A DNA stretch of 6,657 nucleotides from an uncultured Burkholderiales bacterium (GTDB lineage: Bacteria; Pseudomonadota; Gammaproteobacteria; Burkholderiales; Burkholderiaceae_F): the NCBI GenBank assembly GCA_903871435.1, contig CAIQGU010000522.1, forward strand, positions 1 through 6,657, given 5' to 3'. The notes beneath the pieces are model-generated. The model worked only from the letters and a program-made list of their open reading frames with translations, did not search any database and had not been told where the DNA came from. Below, piece by piece: positions 1-6,657 of this stretch. Within the stretch, counting starts at the first letter, position 1. The number at the start of each line of letters is the position of its first letter. The translations under genes and the position numbers were made by a program.

Positions 1-2675
1 CGATGTACGGCTGGTTCCTCGTCGCAAGGATTCGCGACGGGCAGCGAGTGCTCGACGCCATCGGCAACCTTCCCGTGGGTAAGATCGCCGGCATTGATAT
101 CCACCCCCTGACGCTGACCGTATCGGTGTACGGCCTGCATCTGATGGAGGCCGACGGGCGCAGCGTGTTCGCCGGTTTTGACCGGCTCGACGTGAGCGTG
201 TCTGCCGCCTCGCTGCTGCATCTGGCCCCGGTAGTGAGCGCAGTTCACCTGGGCAAGCCCTACATCCGCGTGGCCCGAACAGCGGCACACCAATACAGCT
301 TCGACGACATCCTGGCCACGCTGGCCGCAGAGCCGCCCAAGCCGGCACCGCCCGACGCGCCGCCGGCGCGGTTCTCGGTGAATAACATCGAAATCGATGC
401 CGGGCGCTTCGTGTTCGAAGACGTGCCCAATGGGGCCCACCATGAGATTGCCGATTTCTCCCTGGGCCTGCCCAGCATCTCCTCCTTCGCATCCGATGAG
501 GAAGTGTTCGTCCAGCCGCGCCTTAGCGCCGTGGTCGACGGCGCTGCCCTGCGGCTCACGGGCGAGGCATTGCCCTTTGCTCCCACTCGCGAGGCGACGC
601 TGGCCCTGGATGTCGATAACATCGACCTCACCCGGTACCTCGACTACCTGCCGTCCCCGCCGCCGGTGCACCTGCCCACTGGCACGCTCGACCTGCACCT
701 CAAGCTCAAGGCCGAACTGGCCAAGGGTCAACAGCCGAAACTTGGCGTGACGGGCAAGGTGACGCTCAAGTCGATCGATATCCGCACGACCCAGGGCAAG
801 CCGATGGTGAAGCTCGCGGCCGTTGAGCTTGCCATCGAGCAGGCCCATGTTCCCGCCGGACCCCTTGCCGCCACCATCACGATCAACCACGCGGGCACCA
901 TTTCTCTCAATGGCGATACCGCCGTCGCGCCGCTGCACGCCAACCTGGCGCTGCGCGTGGACAAGCTGGACCTGCTGCCCCTGCAGCCGCTCTTTGCCGA
1001 TCGCGTCAACCTGCGCGTCACGCACGCCGACCTCGCGGCCAATGGCAAGCTGCTGGTGGACCAGGCCCCCGGCAGTCCGCTCAAGGCCAGCTACAGCGGC
1101 GACCTCGGTCTCGACAAGCTGGCAAGTGTCGATTCGATCAACACCAACGATTTTCTCAACTGGGACGCGCTGGATTTCCACGGCATCCGGTTTGACCTCG
1201 CGCCGCTGGCCGTGCATGTCGACCAGGTCGTGCTCGACAAGGTTTATGCCCGTGTGATCATCAGCCCCAACGGCCGCATCAACCTGCAGGACATCGTAAA
1301 GCAGCAGCACGAGGCCAGTGTCAGCCTCACGGACAACTCCCGCACCGTCACGGCAGCCCCAGAAAAGCCCGCGCTGCCGCACGACGGCGCCGCCGCGCGG
1401 GGGCCTGGGCCAGCGCCATCCTTGCCCGTTTCCATCGGCAAGTTCGTCATCAACAGCGGGCATGTGCGCTACAGCGACAACTTCATCAAGCCGCGCTACA
1501 GCGCGGACCTCATGGATCTCAACGGCTCGGTTGCCGGGTTGTCGTCCGATCCCGCGTCGCAGGCCGACATCGACATTCGCGGCAAGGTCAACGATGCGCC
1601 GCTCCTGGTGGGTGGCCATATCAACCCGCTGGCCCGCAACCTCACGCTGGACATCAAGGCCAGCGTCCACGACATGGAGCTTGCGCCGCTCAGCCCCTAT
1701 TCGACAAAGTACGTCGGCTACCGCATCGAGCGCGGCAAGCTGAACTTCGACGTCGCCTACCAGCTGGCGGACCGGCAACTGCACGCCGAGAACCGCCTCG
1801 TGCTGGACCAGCTCACCTTTGGCGAAAAGGTCGACAGCCCCACGGCTACCAGCCTGCCGGTGCAACTGGCCGTGGCGCTGCTCAAGGACCGCAATGGTGT
1901 CATCGACATCAACCTGCCCATCGGCGGCTCGCTGGACGACCCAGATTTCTCCGTGGGCGGTGTCATCGTGGGGGTGCTGGTCAACCTCATTACCAAGGCG
2001 GTCACGGCGCCCTTTGCCCTGATCGGCAATCTTTTTGGCGGCAGCAGCGAGGAGCTCTCTTCCCTCGAATTCGATCCCGGCAAGAGCGATGTTGCGGTGA
2101 CGCGCGAGGCCAGCCTGAAATCGCTGGCCAAGGCGCTGGGCGAGCGGCCGGGGCTCAAGCTTGACATTACCGGCTGGGCGGATCCGGCAGCCGACCGCGC
2201 GGCCCTCGGCCATTTGCGCGTGAACGCGCTGCTGCGCGCGATCAAGCGCAAGGACCTGGCCGACCGCGGCGTTGCTGTGAAACCGGCTGAAGTTGTCGTA
2301 TTGCCTGCGGAATATCCTGGGCTGATGGCGCGCGCTTACCAGGCCGAGGTCGTGGCCAAGCAGGCCCAGGCCACGGGCGCAAAATCCCCGCGTGCCCAGG
2401 CGCCGGCAACGGCGACCGTGCCACCGGTAACGCCCGAGCAGATGGAGCAGGCCCTTTTCCTGCAACAGCAGGTCAGCGATGACGATCTGCGCACCTTGGG
2501 CAACCGTCGCGCGCAGGCGGCCAAGGACTGGCTGCGCACGATAGGCCTGGTCCCGGAAGAGCGCATGGCCTTGGTCGATGCCCATATCGGGCCGGCGCAA
2601 GGGGCGGACACGCCGGACGCCGCCAGCGCTGCACCCGCGGCAAAATCGAACCGCGTGGAATTCGGCCTGCGCTAG
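1..2675 (+). CDS. DUF748 / AsmA-like envelope protein with OmpA-like C-terminus, 5' partial
   Basis: Large, probably inner-membrane-anchored periplasmic protein of the DUF748 family, related to AsmA-type proteins; the exact role is unknown. The frame is open to the left edge. About 890 residues are visible, and the first visible Met (position 3) is probably internal, because family members usually start with a membrane anchor and none is visible here. Residues about 30-105 match the N-terminal repeat (HPLTLTV, LHLMEADGRSVF, LGKPYIRV, YSFDDIL), followed by a Pro-rich linker at 111-121. A second Pro/Ala-rich linker lies at about 450-475. Residues about 570-680 carry the family core: GYRIERGKL, LLKDRNGVIDINLPI, GGSLDDPDF, then the hydrophobic VLVNLITKAVTAPFALIG. 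Residues about 688-890 are OmpA-like (LEFDPG, LDITGWADP, RRAQAAKDWL, ending RVEFGLR), interrupted by an Ala/Pro-rich segment near 790-810. The family call is firm. Envelope maintenance or lipid transport, by analogy with AsmA relatives, is inference. Confidence 0.88.
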   Translation, partial: MYGWFLVARIRDGQRVLDAIGNLPVGKIAGIDIHPLTLTVSVYGLHLMEADGRSVFAGFDRLDVSVSAASLLHLAPVVSAVHLGKPYIRVARTAAHQYSFDDILATLAAEPPKPAPPDAPPARFSVNNIEIDAGRFVFEDVPNGAHHEIADFSLGLPSISSFASDEEVFVQPRLSAVVDGAALRLTGEALPFAPTREATLALDVDNIDLTRYLDYLPSPPPVHLPTGTLDLHLKLKAELAKGQQPKLGVTGKVTLKSIDIRTTQGKPMVKLAAVELAIEQAHVPAGPLAATITINHAGTISLNGDTAVAPLHANLALRVDKLDLLPLQPLFADRVNLRVTHADLAANGKLLVDQAPGSPLKASYSGDLGLDKLASVDSINTNDFLNWDALDFHGIRFDLAPLAVHVDQVVLDKVYARVIISPNGRINLQDIVKQQHEASVSLTDNSRTVTAAPEKPALPHDGAAARGPGPAPSLPVSIGKFVINSGHVRYSDNFIKPRYSADLMDLNGSVAGLSSDPASQADIDIRGKVNDAPLLVGGHINPLARNLTLDIKASVHDMELAPLSPYSTKYVGYRIERGKLNFDVAYQLADRQLHAENRLVLDQLTFGEKVDSPTATSLPVQLAVALLKDRNGVIDINLPIGGSLDDPDFSVGGVIVGVLVNLITKAVTAPFALIGNLFGGSSEELSSLEFDPGKSDVAVTREASLKSLAKALGERPGLKLDITGWADPAADRAALGHLRVNALLRAIKRKDLADRGVAVKPAEVVVLPAEYPGLMARAYQAEVVAKQAQATGAKSPRAQAPATATVPPVTPEQMEQALFLQQQVSDDDLRTLGNRRAQAAKDWLRTIGLVPEERMALVDAHIGPAQGADTPDAASAAPAAKSNRVEFGLR

Positions 2676-2771
2676 TTGAACTCCGCCGGGACGTCGCGCC
2701 GTTGCCATTAAAGCTGCCCGGCCCTGCACGCCCCCCTGCCGGCGGATCGCCCGGGGTGGCCGCGAGGGTGG

Positions 2772-2777
2772 GATAAT
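2772..2777 (+). promoter_or_regulatory. Possible -10 element (GATAAT) upstream of trpG
   Basis: GATAAT lies 73 bp before the trpG start, in the only sizeable non-coding gap of the window. It matches the sigma-70 -10 consensus TATAAT at five of six positions and sits at the centre of an 11-bp near-perfect palindrome (2770-2780). No recognisable -35 box lies 16-19 bp upstream, where the sequence is GC-rich. Transcription of trpGDC-ung from here would give a leader of roughly 65 nt. A promoter is expected in this gap because the gene upstream is unrelated, but this hexamer is only a weak candidate. Confidence 0.3.
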
Positions 2778-2787
2778 CCCGTCCACC

Positions 2788-2814
2788 ATGGGCCCACGGC
2801 TGCTGCCGGCCCAT
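2788..2814 (+). repeat. 7-bp inverted repeat in the putative trpG leader
   Basis: ATGGGCC (2788-2794) and GGCCCAT (2808-2814) are perfect reverse complements separated by 13 nt. In RNA they would form a stem-loop ending 36 nt before the trpG start codon, and the 3' arm is followed by TTAAAG. There is no run of T after it, so it is not a convincing intrinsic terminator. It lies just downstream of the candidate -10 element, so it would be near the 5' end of the transcript if that promoter is used. It could be a leader hairpin, a protein-binding site or chance in GC-rich DNA. Confidence 0.35.
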
Positions 2815-2850
2815 TTAAAGCAACGCTAAATCAACCACCTGCCCAACGCC

Positions 2851-3417
2851 ATGTTGCTGATGATCGATAACTACGACAGCTTCACCTATAACCTCGTGCA
2901 GTATTTTGGCGAGCTTGGTGAGGAGGTTCGTGTCTTTCGTAACGACGAAATCACGCTCGACGCCGTCGAGGCGCTGGCGCCAACCCGCGTCTGCATTTCG
3001 CCCGGACCCTGCACACCCAACGAAGCGGGTATCACCCTGGGGCTTATCGAGCGGTTTGGCGGCCGCATACCCATCCTGGGCGTTTGTCTGGGCCACCAGG
3101 CCATCGGTCAGGCCTTCGGCGGCAAGGTGGTTCGGGCCAAGGAACTGATGCACGGCAAGACGTCGCGTATAGAACACAATGGCGAAGGCGTATTTGCCGG
3201 ACTGCCCCGCGCGCTGGTGGCCACGCGCTACCACTCGCTGGCGGTGGAGCGCTCGGGTCTGCCCGATACCCTGGAAGTAACCGCCTGGACACCCGACGGT
3301 GAGATCATGGGTCTGCGCCATCGCAGCCTCCCGGTGGAGGGCGTGCAGTTCCACCCGGAATCCATCGCCACGGAGTACGGGCACGACATGCTCCGGAATT
3401 TTCTCGCGCGCCACTGA
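2851..3417 (+). CDS. trpG: Anthranilate synthase component II (glutamine amidotransferase)
   Basis: Hydrolyses glutamine and passes ammonia to TrpE, which converts chorismate to anthranilate, the first step of tryptophan synthesis; cytoplasmic. The 188-residue length is normal for the family. The N-terminus [20 protein letters not shown] is typical and supports this start, although no clear Shine-Dalgarno precedes it; Met4 (position 2860) is the only close alternative. Visible class I amidotransferase features are the [11 protein letters not shown] loop (50-60), the nucleophile Cys79 in GVCLGHQ, and His168 and Glu170 in QFHPES, so the triad is complete. It is first of the trpG-trpD-trpC set, which favours trpG over pabA, but one subunit can serve both anthranilate and aminodeoxychorismate synthases. 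trpE is not in the window; the gene upstream is an unrelated DUF748 gene. Confidence 0.95.
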   Translation: MLLMIDNYDSFTYNLVQYFGELGEEVRVFRNDEITLDAVEALAPTRVCISPGPCTPNEAGITLGLIERFGGRIPILGVCLGHQAIGQAFGGKVVRAKELMHGKTSRIEHNGEGVFAGLPRALVATRYHSLAVERSGLPDTLEVTAWTPDGEIMGLRHRSLPVEGVQFHPESIATEYGHDMLRNFLARH

Positions 3418-3455
3418 GGCGCGTCGGTGAACACGGGCCCCTGCCGGACCTCTCC

Positions 3456-4490
3456 ATGAGCATCACACCCAGCGAGGCCCTGGGCCGCTGCATCGAGCAT
3501 CGGGAAATCTTTCACGATGAGATGCTCGCGCTGTGGCGCCGCCTCATGAGCGGCGACCTGAGCCCGGTACAGATCGCCGGGCTGCTGATCGGCCTGCGCG
3601 TGAAGAAGGAGACCATCGGCGAGATCGCCGCTGCGGCCCGCATCATGCGCGAGTTCTCCACGCGCGTCGTCGTCGCCGATCACACCCATCTCGTGGATAT
3701 CGTCGGCACGGGTGGCGATGGCGTGAAGACCTTCAACATCTCCACGGCGGCCATGTTCGTTGCCGCGGCCGCCGGCGCGCGCATTGCCAAGCACGGCAAC
3801 CGCAGCGTTTCCTCCAGTTCCGGCAGCGCCGATGTCCTGGAGTCACTGGGCGCCAGCATCACCCTCGCGCCCGGGCAGGTGGCAGCCTGCCTGGAGCAAA
3901 CCGGCATCGGGTTCATGTTCGCGCCCAACCATCATGCCGCCATGCGCCATGCCGCGCCGGTACGCAAGGAACTGGGCGTTCGCACCATTTTTAACATCCT
4001 GGGCCCGCTCACCAATCCGGCATCTGCGCCCAACCAGCTGCTGGGCGTTTTCCATCCCGACCTGGTCGGCATCATGGTTCGCGTGCTGCAGCAGCTGGGC
4101 AGCCGTCACGTGCTGGTCGTGCACGGCAAGGATGGCATGGATGAGGTGTCGCTGGGTGCAGCAACGCTGGTAGGTGAGTTGCGCGACGGCGAGGTGCGCG
4201 AATATGAAATACACCCCGAGGACTTCGGCATGGCCATGGTGTCGCACCGCAGCCTGGCCGTGGCCAATCCCGCGGAGTCGCGCGCCAAGCTGCTCGACGC
4301 GCTGCGCGGCGTCCCGGGACCGGCCTGCGAAATCGTCAGCCTCAATGCCGGCGTGGCCCTGTACGCAGCCGATTGCGCCGGCTCCATTGCCGAGGGCATC
4401 ACCATGGCCCGCGGCACCATCGCCAGCGGCGCTGCACTGCGCCGCCTGGAGCAGTTCATCGCCTGCACGACCAGGCTGGCGGCGGCCTGA
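3456..4490 (+). CDS. trpD: Anthranilate phosphoribosyltransferase
   Basis: Transfers the 5-phosphoribosyl group of PRPP to anthranilate, giving phosphoribosylanthranilate; cytoplasmic, normally a dimer. The 344 residues match the usual family length. A helical N-terminal region (1-70) is followed by the PRPP-binding GTGGDG (84-89), then KTFNIST, then [18 protein letters not shown] (112-129). FAPNHHAAM (155-163), [13 protein letters not shown] (176-188) and the metal-binding Asp-Glu pair at 229-230 (GMDE) are all intact. The start is supported by the typical opening [20 protein letters not shown]; the ribosome-binding site before it is poor. It begins 38 bp after the trpG stop and ends 34 bp before trpC, consistent with one operon. 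No sign of truncation or frameshift. Confidence 0.97.
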   Translation: MSITPSEALGRCIEHREIFHDEMLALWRRLMSGDLSPVQIAGLLIGLRVKKETIGEIAAAARIMREFSTRVVVADHTHLVDIVGTGGDGVKTFNISTAAMFVAAAAGARIAKHGNRSVSSSSGSADVLESLGASITLAPGQVAACLEQTGIGFMFAPNHHAAMRHAAPVRKELGVRTIFNILGPLTNPASAPNQLLGVFHPDLVGIMVRVLQQLGSRHVLVVHGKDGMDEVSLGAATLVGELRDGEVREYEIHPEDFGMAMVSHRSLAVANPAESRAKLLDALRGVPGPACEIVSLNAGVALYAADCAGSIAEGITMARGTIASGAALRRLEQFIACTTRLAAA

Positions 4491-4510
4491 CGTGAAAGGC
4501 CATCCGGCCG

Positions 4511-4516
4511 AAGGAG
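4511..4516 (+). promoter_or_regulatory. Ribosome-binding site of trpC
   Basis: AAGGAG sits 8 nt before the ATG at 4525 and is the clearest Shine-Dalgarno in the window. It decides the trpC start, because the same reading frame is open well upstream, through the out-of-frame end of trpD. It lies within the 8-nt loop of a possible 5-bp GC stem (GGCCG at 4506-4510 with CGGCC at 4519-4523). Confidence 0.75.
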
Positions 4517-4524
4517 CCCGGCCC

Positions 4525-5313
4525 ATGTCCGATATTCTCGAGAAAATCCTCGGCGTGAAGGCGGCCGAAGTGGCCCAGGCGAGGGCGCACGAATCGCTCG
4601 CGGCCGTGCGCTTTCGTGCCGAGCAGCGCCAGGACGTGCGCGACTTTATTGGCGCGCTCGAGCAGCGCATCGCCTCGGGCAGCGCGGCGGTCATCGCGGA
4701 GATCAAGAAAGCCTCGCCATCCAAGGGGCTGCTGCGAGCTGCATTCGATCCTCCGGCCATCGCCCGCAGCTATGCGGCGCACGGCGCTGCGTGCCTGTCC
4801 GTTTTGACCGACGTGCAGTTTTTCCAGGGTGAACTGGGCTACCTCGAGGCTGCGCGCATGTCCGTGGAACTGCCGGTCCTGCGCAAGGATTTCGTCATCG
4901 ACGAATATCAGGTGTACGAGGCCCGTGCCGCGGGTGCCGACTGCATACTCCTGATCGCCGCTGCGCTCGACGACGCCCACATGCGGTCCCTGGAACAATG
5001 CGCACGTGACCTCGGCATGGCGGTCCTGGTCGAGGTCCACAACGATGCTGAATTGGACCGCGCCTTGCGTCTGGACACGCCGCTTATCGGCATCAACAAC
5101 CGCAACCTGCGCACCTTTGCCGTTTCATTGCAGACCACCCTGGATCTGCTGCCCCGCATCGGCGCCGGCCGCAGGGTCATCACCGAGAGCGGCATCCTGG
5201 CTCCCGCTGATGTCGCGCACATGCGGGCCCGCGGCGTGCATGCCTTTCTTGTCGGTGAAGCCTTCATGCGGGCCGACGATCCGGGCACGGAGCTGGAACG
5301 CCTCTTTGGATGA
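4525..5313 (+). CDS. trpC: Indole-3-glycerol phosphate synthase
   Basis: Converts 1-(2-carboxyphenylamino)-1-deoxyribulose 5-phosphate to indole-3-glycerol phosphate, with loss of CO2 and water; a cytoplasmic TIM-barrel enzyme. The frame is open from 4174, but the start chosen is ATG 4525: it follows AAGGAG by 8 nt and gives the family's usual opening ([16 protein letters not shown]). The product is 262 residues, a single-domain IGPS with no fused TrpF. By comparison with known IGPS enzymes, the active-site residues are Glu59 and Lys61 in [11 protein letters not shown], Lys121 in VLRKDF, Glu170 in VLVEVH, Asn191 in GINNRNL, and Glu221-Ser222 in ITESGI. All are present. The phosphate-binding end ([14 protein letters not shown]) is also intact. 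It lies 34 bp after trpD, and its stop codon overlaps the ung start. Confidence 0.97.
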   Translation: MSDILEKILGVKAAEVAQARAHESLAAVRFRAEQRQDVRDFIGALEQRIASGSAAVIAEIKKASPSKGLLRAAFDPPAIARSYAAHGAACLSVLTDVQFFQGELGYLEAARMSVELPVLRKDFVIDEYQVYEARAAGADCILLIAAALDDAHMRSLEQCARDLGMAVLVEVHNDAELDRALRLDTPLIGINNRNLRTFAVSLQTTLDLLPRIGAGRRVITESGILAPADVAHMRARGVHAFLVGEAFMRADDPGTELERLFG

Positions 5314-6095
5314 GCAGCCGGGATAGTTCCCGCGCGGCAAGCCTGCCGCCCCCGCCCGCAGGGCCGACCCTCTGTCTTGACGTGCCGCTGGCCGGTCACT
5401 TCGCCGCCTTGCCGCCGCAATGGACAGCCGTCGGATCAGCCGGCCTGGACCCCGTCAGGCTGGCCCGCATTGCTGCGTTCGTCGACGCACGCCGCGCTGC
5501 GGGTGCGCGCATCTTTCCCCAACAACCCCTCGCAGCGCTGCACGATTGCCTCCCGGCTGCGGTTCGCGTCGTCATTCTGGGACAGGATCCCTACCACGGG
5601 CCCGGACAGGCACACGGCTATGCTTTTTCGGTTCCCGAGGGTATTCGGATACCACCCAGCCTGCGCAACATCTTTCTGGAGGTGGCGCGCGACCTGGCCG
5701 ACGGCCGCGCGCCGCCGGATAACGGCAGCCTGTTGCGGTGGAGCCGCCAGGGCGTGCTGCTGCTCAATACCGTCCTGACGGTGGAGGAGGGCGCCCCCGC
5801 AAGTCACGCGGGCCACGGTTGGGAGGCCTGCACCGACGCGCTCATCGCCGGCCTTGCGCAAATTGCCACGCCCAAGGTCTTTCTGCTGTGGGGTGCGCAC
5901 GCCCAGGCCAAGGGCCCATGCATAGCCGCCGCGGCCGCCGATCTGCCCCCCGCGCTGCAACCGCTGGTGCTGAGGGCAAATCACCCGTCACCGCTTGCGG
6001 CGCGGCGGCCACCGCTGCCGTTCATCGGCTGCAGCCATTTTTCAAAAGCGAATCGCTATCTTGCCGGACAAGGTGTTGCAACCATAAACTGGTAG
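5310..6095 (+). CDS. ung: Uracil-DNA glycosylase, family 1
   Basis: Excises uracil from DNA to start base-excision repair. Key motifs are the water-activating [13 protein letters not shown] (91-103) with catalytic Asp93 and Tyr95, the uracil-recognition Asn153 in [12 protein letters not shown], and NHPSPLAA (224-231) with catalytic His225 and the intercalating Leu229. All are intact. The 261-residue product carries about 29 more N-terminal residues than E. coli Ung (judged from the position of the catalytic Asp), including a PPPPAGP stretch. After HPSPL it reads [14 protein letters not shown], about three residues longer than the E. coli loop. The start ATG overlaps the trpC TGA as ATGA. No good ribosome-binding site lies at normal distance (GGAG at 5289-5292 is too far), which suggests re-initiation by ribosomes ending trpC. 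A later non-ATG start is possible but less natural. Confidence 0.95.
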   Translation: MSSRDSSRAASLPPPPAGPTLCLDVPLAGHFAALPPQWTAVGSAGLDPVRLARIAAFVDARRAAGARIFPQQPLAALHDCLPAAVRVVILGQDPYHGPGQAHGYAFSVPEGIRIPPSLRNIFLEVARDLADGRAPPDNGSLLRWSRQGVLLLNTVLTVEEGAPASHAGHGWEACTDALIAGLAQIATPKVFLLWGAHAQAKGPCIAAAAADLPPALQPLVLRANHPSPLAARRPPLPFIGCSHFSKANRYLAGQGVATINW

Positions 6096-6125
6096 TGCCG
6101 GGCCGAACCGCGCGGGCGCGTGCCT
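6096..6125. other. Convergent gap between ung and the M61-type peptidase gene
   Basis: Only 30 bp separate the stop codons of two converging genes. The sequence is very GC-rich. I see no clean stem followed by a T-run on either strand, so no intrinsic terminator can be called. Termination may be Rho-dependent or lie inside a neighbouring gene. Confidence 0.6.
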
Positions 6126-6657
6126 TCAGGCGGGTCCGAGCCAGCCGGCGCGCAGCCGCCGGGCGCGCACACCCGATTTGGCATCGACAGCCAGTTTCCA
6201 TTTGACGGGAGGTTGACTTGCCAGGACAACGTCCATGCGCAGCAACTCGTCGCGCCGGAAGGCCAGGATCTCCACCCGATCACCCGGGGCATACCGCGCC
6301 AGCACAGGGTCGAGCCGTGAACCGCCGGCCCGCAGCCCATCGAGCGCAACGATCTGGTCGCCCGCTGAAAGGCCGGCCTCCTGCGCAGGGCTGCCATCGA
6401 ACACCTGGCTTACGCGGCCGTCGGGCCCGGCAGCCAGGCGGCAACCCAGCATGGCAAAGTGCGCCGACTCGAGCGCCGGGCCGCGCTCGGCGACGACGCC
6501 GAAGGGCTGCAGCAAGGTGATGAAATCCGGATCTGCGGTTTCGTGCGTCCAGGCGCGCAGGGTGCGCGACACATCAATCCCGGTAGCTTCACGTATGGCG
6601 GGAGCGAGCTCTTCTTCGGTGACGCCGGAATAATCGGCACCCGCTGTCTTGAAGCGC
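6126..6657 (-). CDS. M61-family (glycyl aminopeptidase-like) peptidase, C-terminal part with PDZ domain; 5' partial
   Basis: The minus-strand frame is open to the right edge, giving about 176 C-terminal residues. The GTG/Val at 6570-6572 is internal, not a start. The visible protein begins RFKTAGADYSGVTEEELAPA, continues with IREATGIDVSRTLRAWTHET and then ITLLQPFGV. This resembles the region after the catalytic domain in M61 peptidases (GVTEE, a helix, then a short 'L..FG' segment). A PDZ domain follows: LGCRLAAGPDGRVSQVFDGS, then PAQEAGLSAGDQIVALDGLR, with the typical AGL-GD-I-A-DG pattern. The end (RARRLRAGWLGPA) resembles the usual tail. The zinc-binding HEXXH would lie outside the window, so catalytic activity cannot be judged. 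The PDZ call is strong. The M61 assignment rests on remembered family pattern; another PDZ-bearing protease is the alternative. Confidence 0.75.
   Translation of the reverse strand, partial: RFKTAGADYSGVTEEELAPAIREATGIDVSRTLRAWTHETADPDFITLLQPFGVVAERGPALESAHFAMLGCRLAAGPDGRVSQVFDGSPAQEAGLSAGDQIVALDGLRAGGSRLDPVLARYAPGDRVEILAFRRDELLRMDVVLASQPPVKWKLAVDAKSGVRARRLRAGWLGPA

Noticed and set aside
2741..2751. GGCG-GAT-CGCC mini-hairpin as terminator of the DUF748 gene
   Set aside because: Only a 4-bp stem with a 3-nt loop and no T-run, too weak to call.
2788..2829. 13-codon ORF before trpG (MGPRLLPAHLKQR) as a trp leader peptide
   Set aside because: It has no Trp codons and no ribosome-binding site, and no terminator/antiterminator pair follows it.
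2815..3414. Long open frame antisense to trpG (199 codons)
   Set aside because: The plus strand encodes a complete, motif-verified TrpG; the antisense frame shows no recognisable domain and is typical of GC-rich DNA.
3407..3423. 6-bp stem (CGCGCC/GGCGCG, 5-nt loop) across the trpG stop codon
   Set aside because: It has no T-run, sits inside an apparent operon, and short GC stems are expected by chance at this base composition.
4174..4524. N-terminal extension of TrpC, or a trpD-trpC overlap
   Set aside because: The extension is in another frame of trpD, reads as Ala/Pro/Ser-rich noise, and the true start has a strong ribosome-binding site at 4511-4516.
3843..4760. 305-codon open frame antisense to trpD and trpC
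   Set aside because: It is low-complexity, Ala/Arg/Gly-rich and covers two well-supported genes, so it is a shadow frame.
6148..6168. GCGCGC repeat pair near the end of the M61-type gene as a terminator
   Set aside because: It is self-complementary GC sequence inside coding DNA, and no T-run follows on either strand.

Overview
The window is a GC-rich, densely coding stretch of a proteobacterial chromosome. The best fit is a betaproteobacterium, probably Burkholderiales-like. That placement rests on the GC bias, the start of TrpD ([20 protein letters not shown]), the order trpG-trpD-trpC-ung, and a Pro-rich variant of the Ung C-terminal motif. It comes from remembered family patterns and was not tested by a search.

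Layout, left to right. (1) Positions 1-2675, plus strand: the 3' part of a long gene for a DUF748/AsmA-like envelope protein with an OmpA-like C-terminus; its 5' end lies outside the window. (2) Positions 2676-2850: a 175-bp gap with a possible -10 element (2772-2777) and a 7-bp inverted repeat (2788-2814), and no clear terminator. (3) Positions 2851-5313, plus strand: trpG, trpD and trpC, with gaps of 38 and 34 bp, probably one transcript. (4) Positions 5310-6095, plus strand: ung, whose start overlaps the trpC stop in ATGA. (5) Positions 6126-6657, minus strand: the C-terminal part, with a PDZ domain, of an M61-type peptidase gene that converges on ung and runs off the right edge.

TrpG supplies ammonia from glutamine to TrpE (not in the window) to make anthranilate. 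TrpD adds the phosphoribosyl group, and TrpC closes the ring to indole-3-glycerol phosphate. Ung removes uracil from DNA and has no metabolic link to the pathway, but it is likely co-transcribed and translationally coupled. The DUF748 and M61 genes appear to be separate units.

All main genes look intact and belong to known families. I found no CRISPR array, insertion sequence, phage gene, tRNA or rRNA, and no convincing undescribed system. The points most worth a second look are the split of trpGDC from trpE, the trpC-ung coupling, and the small inverted repeats before trpG and trpC.
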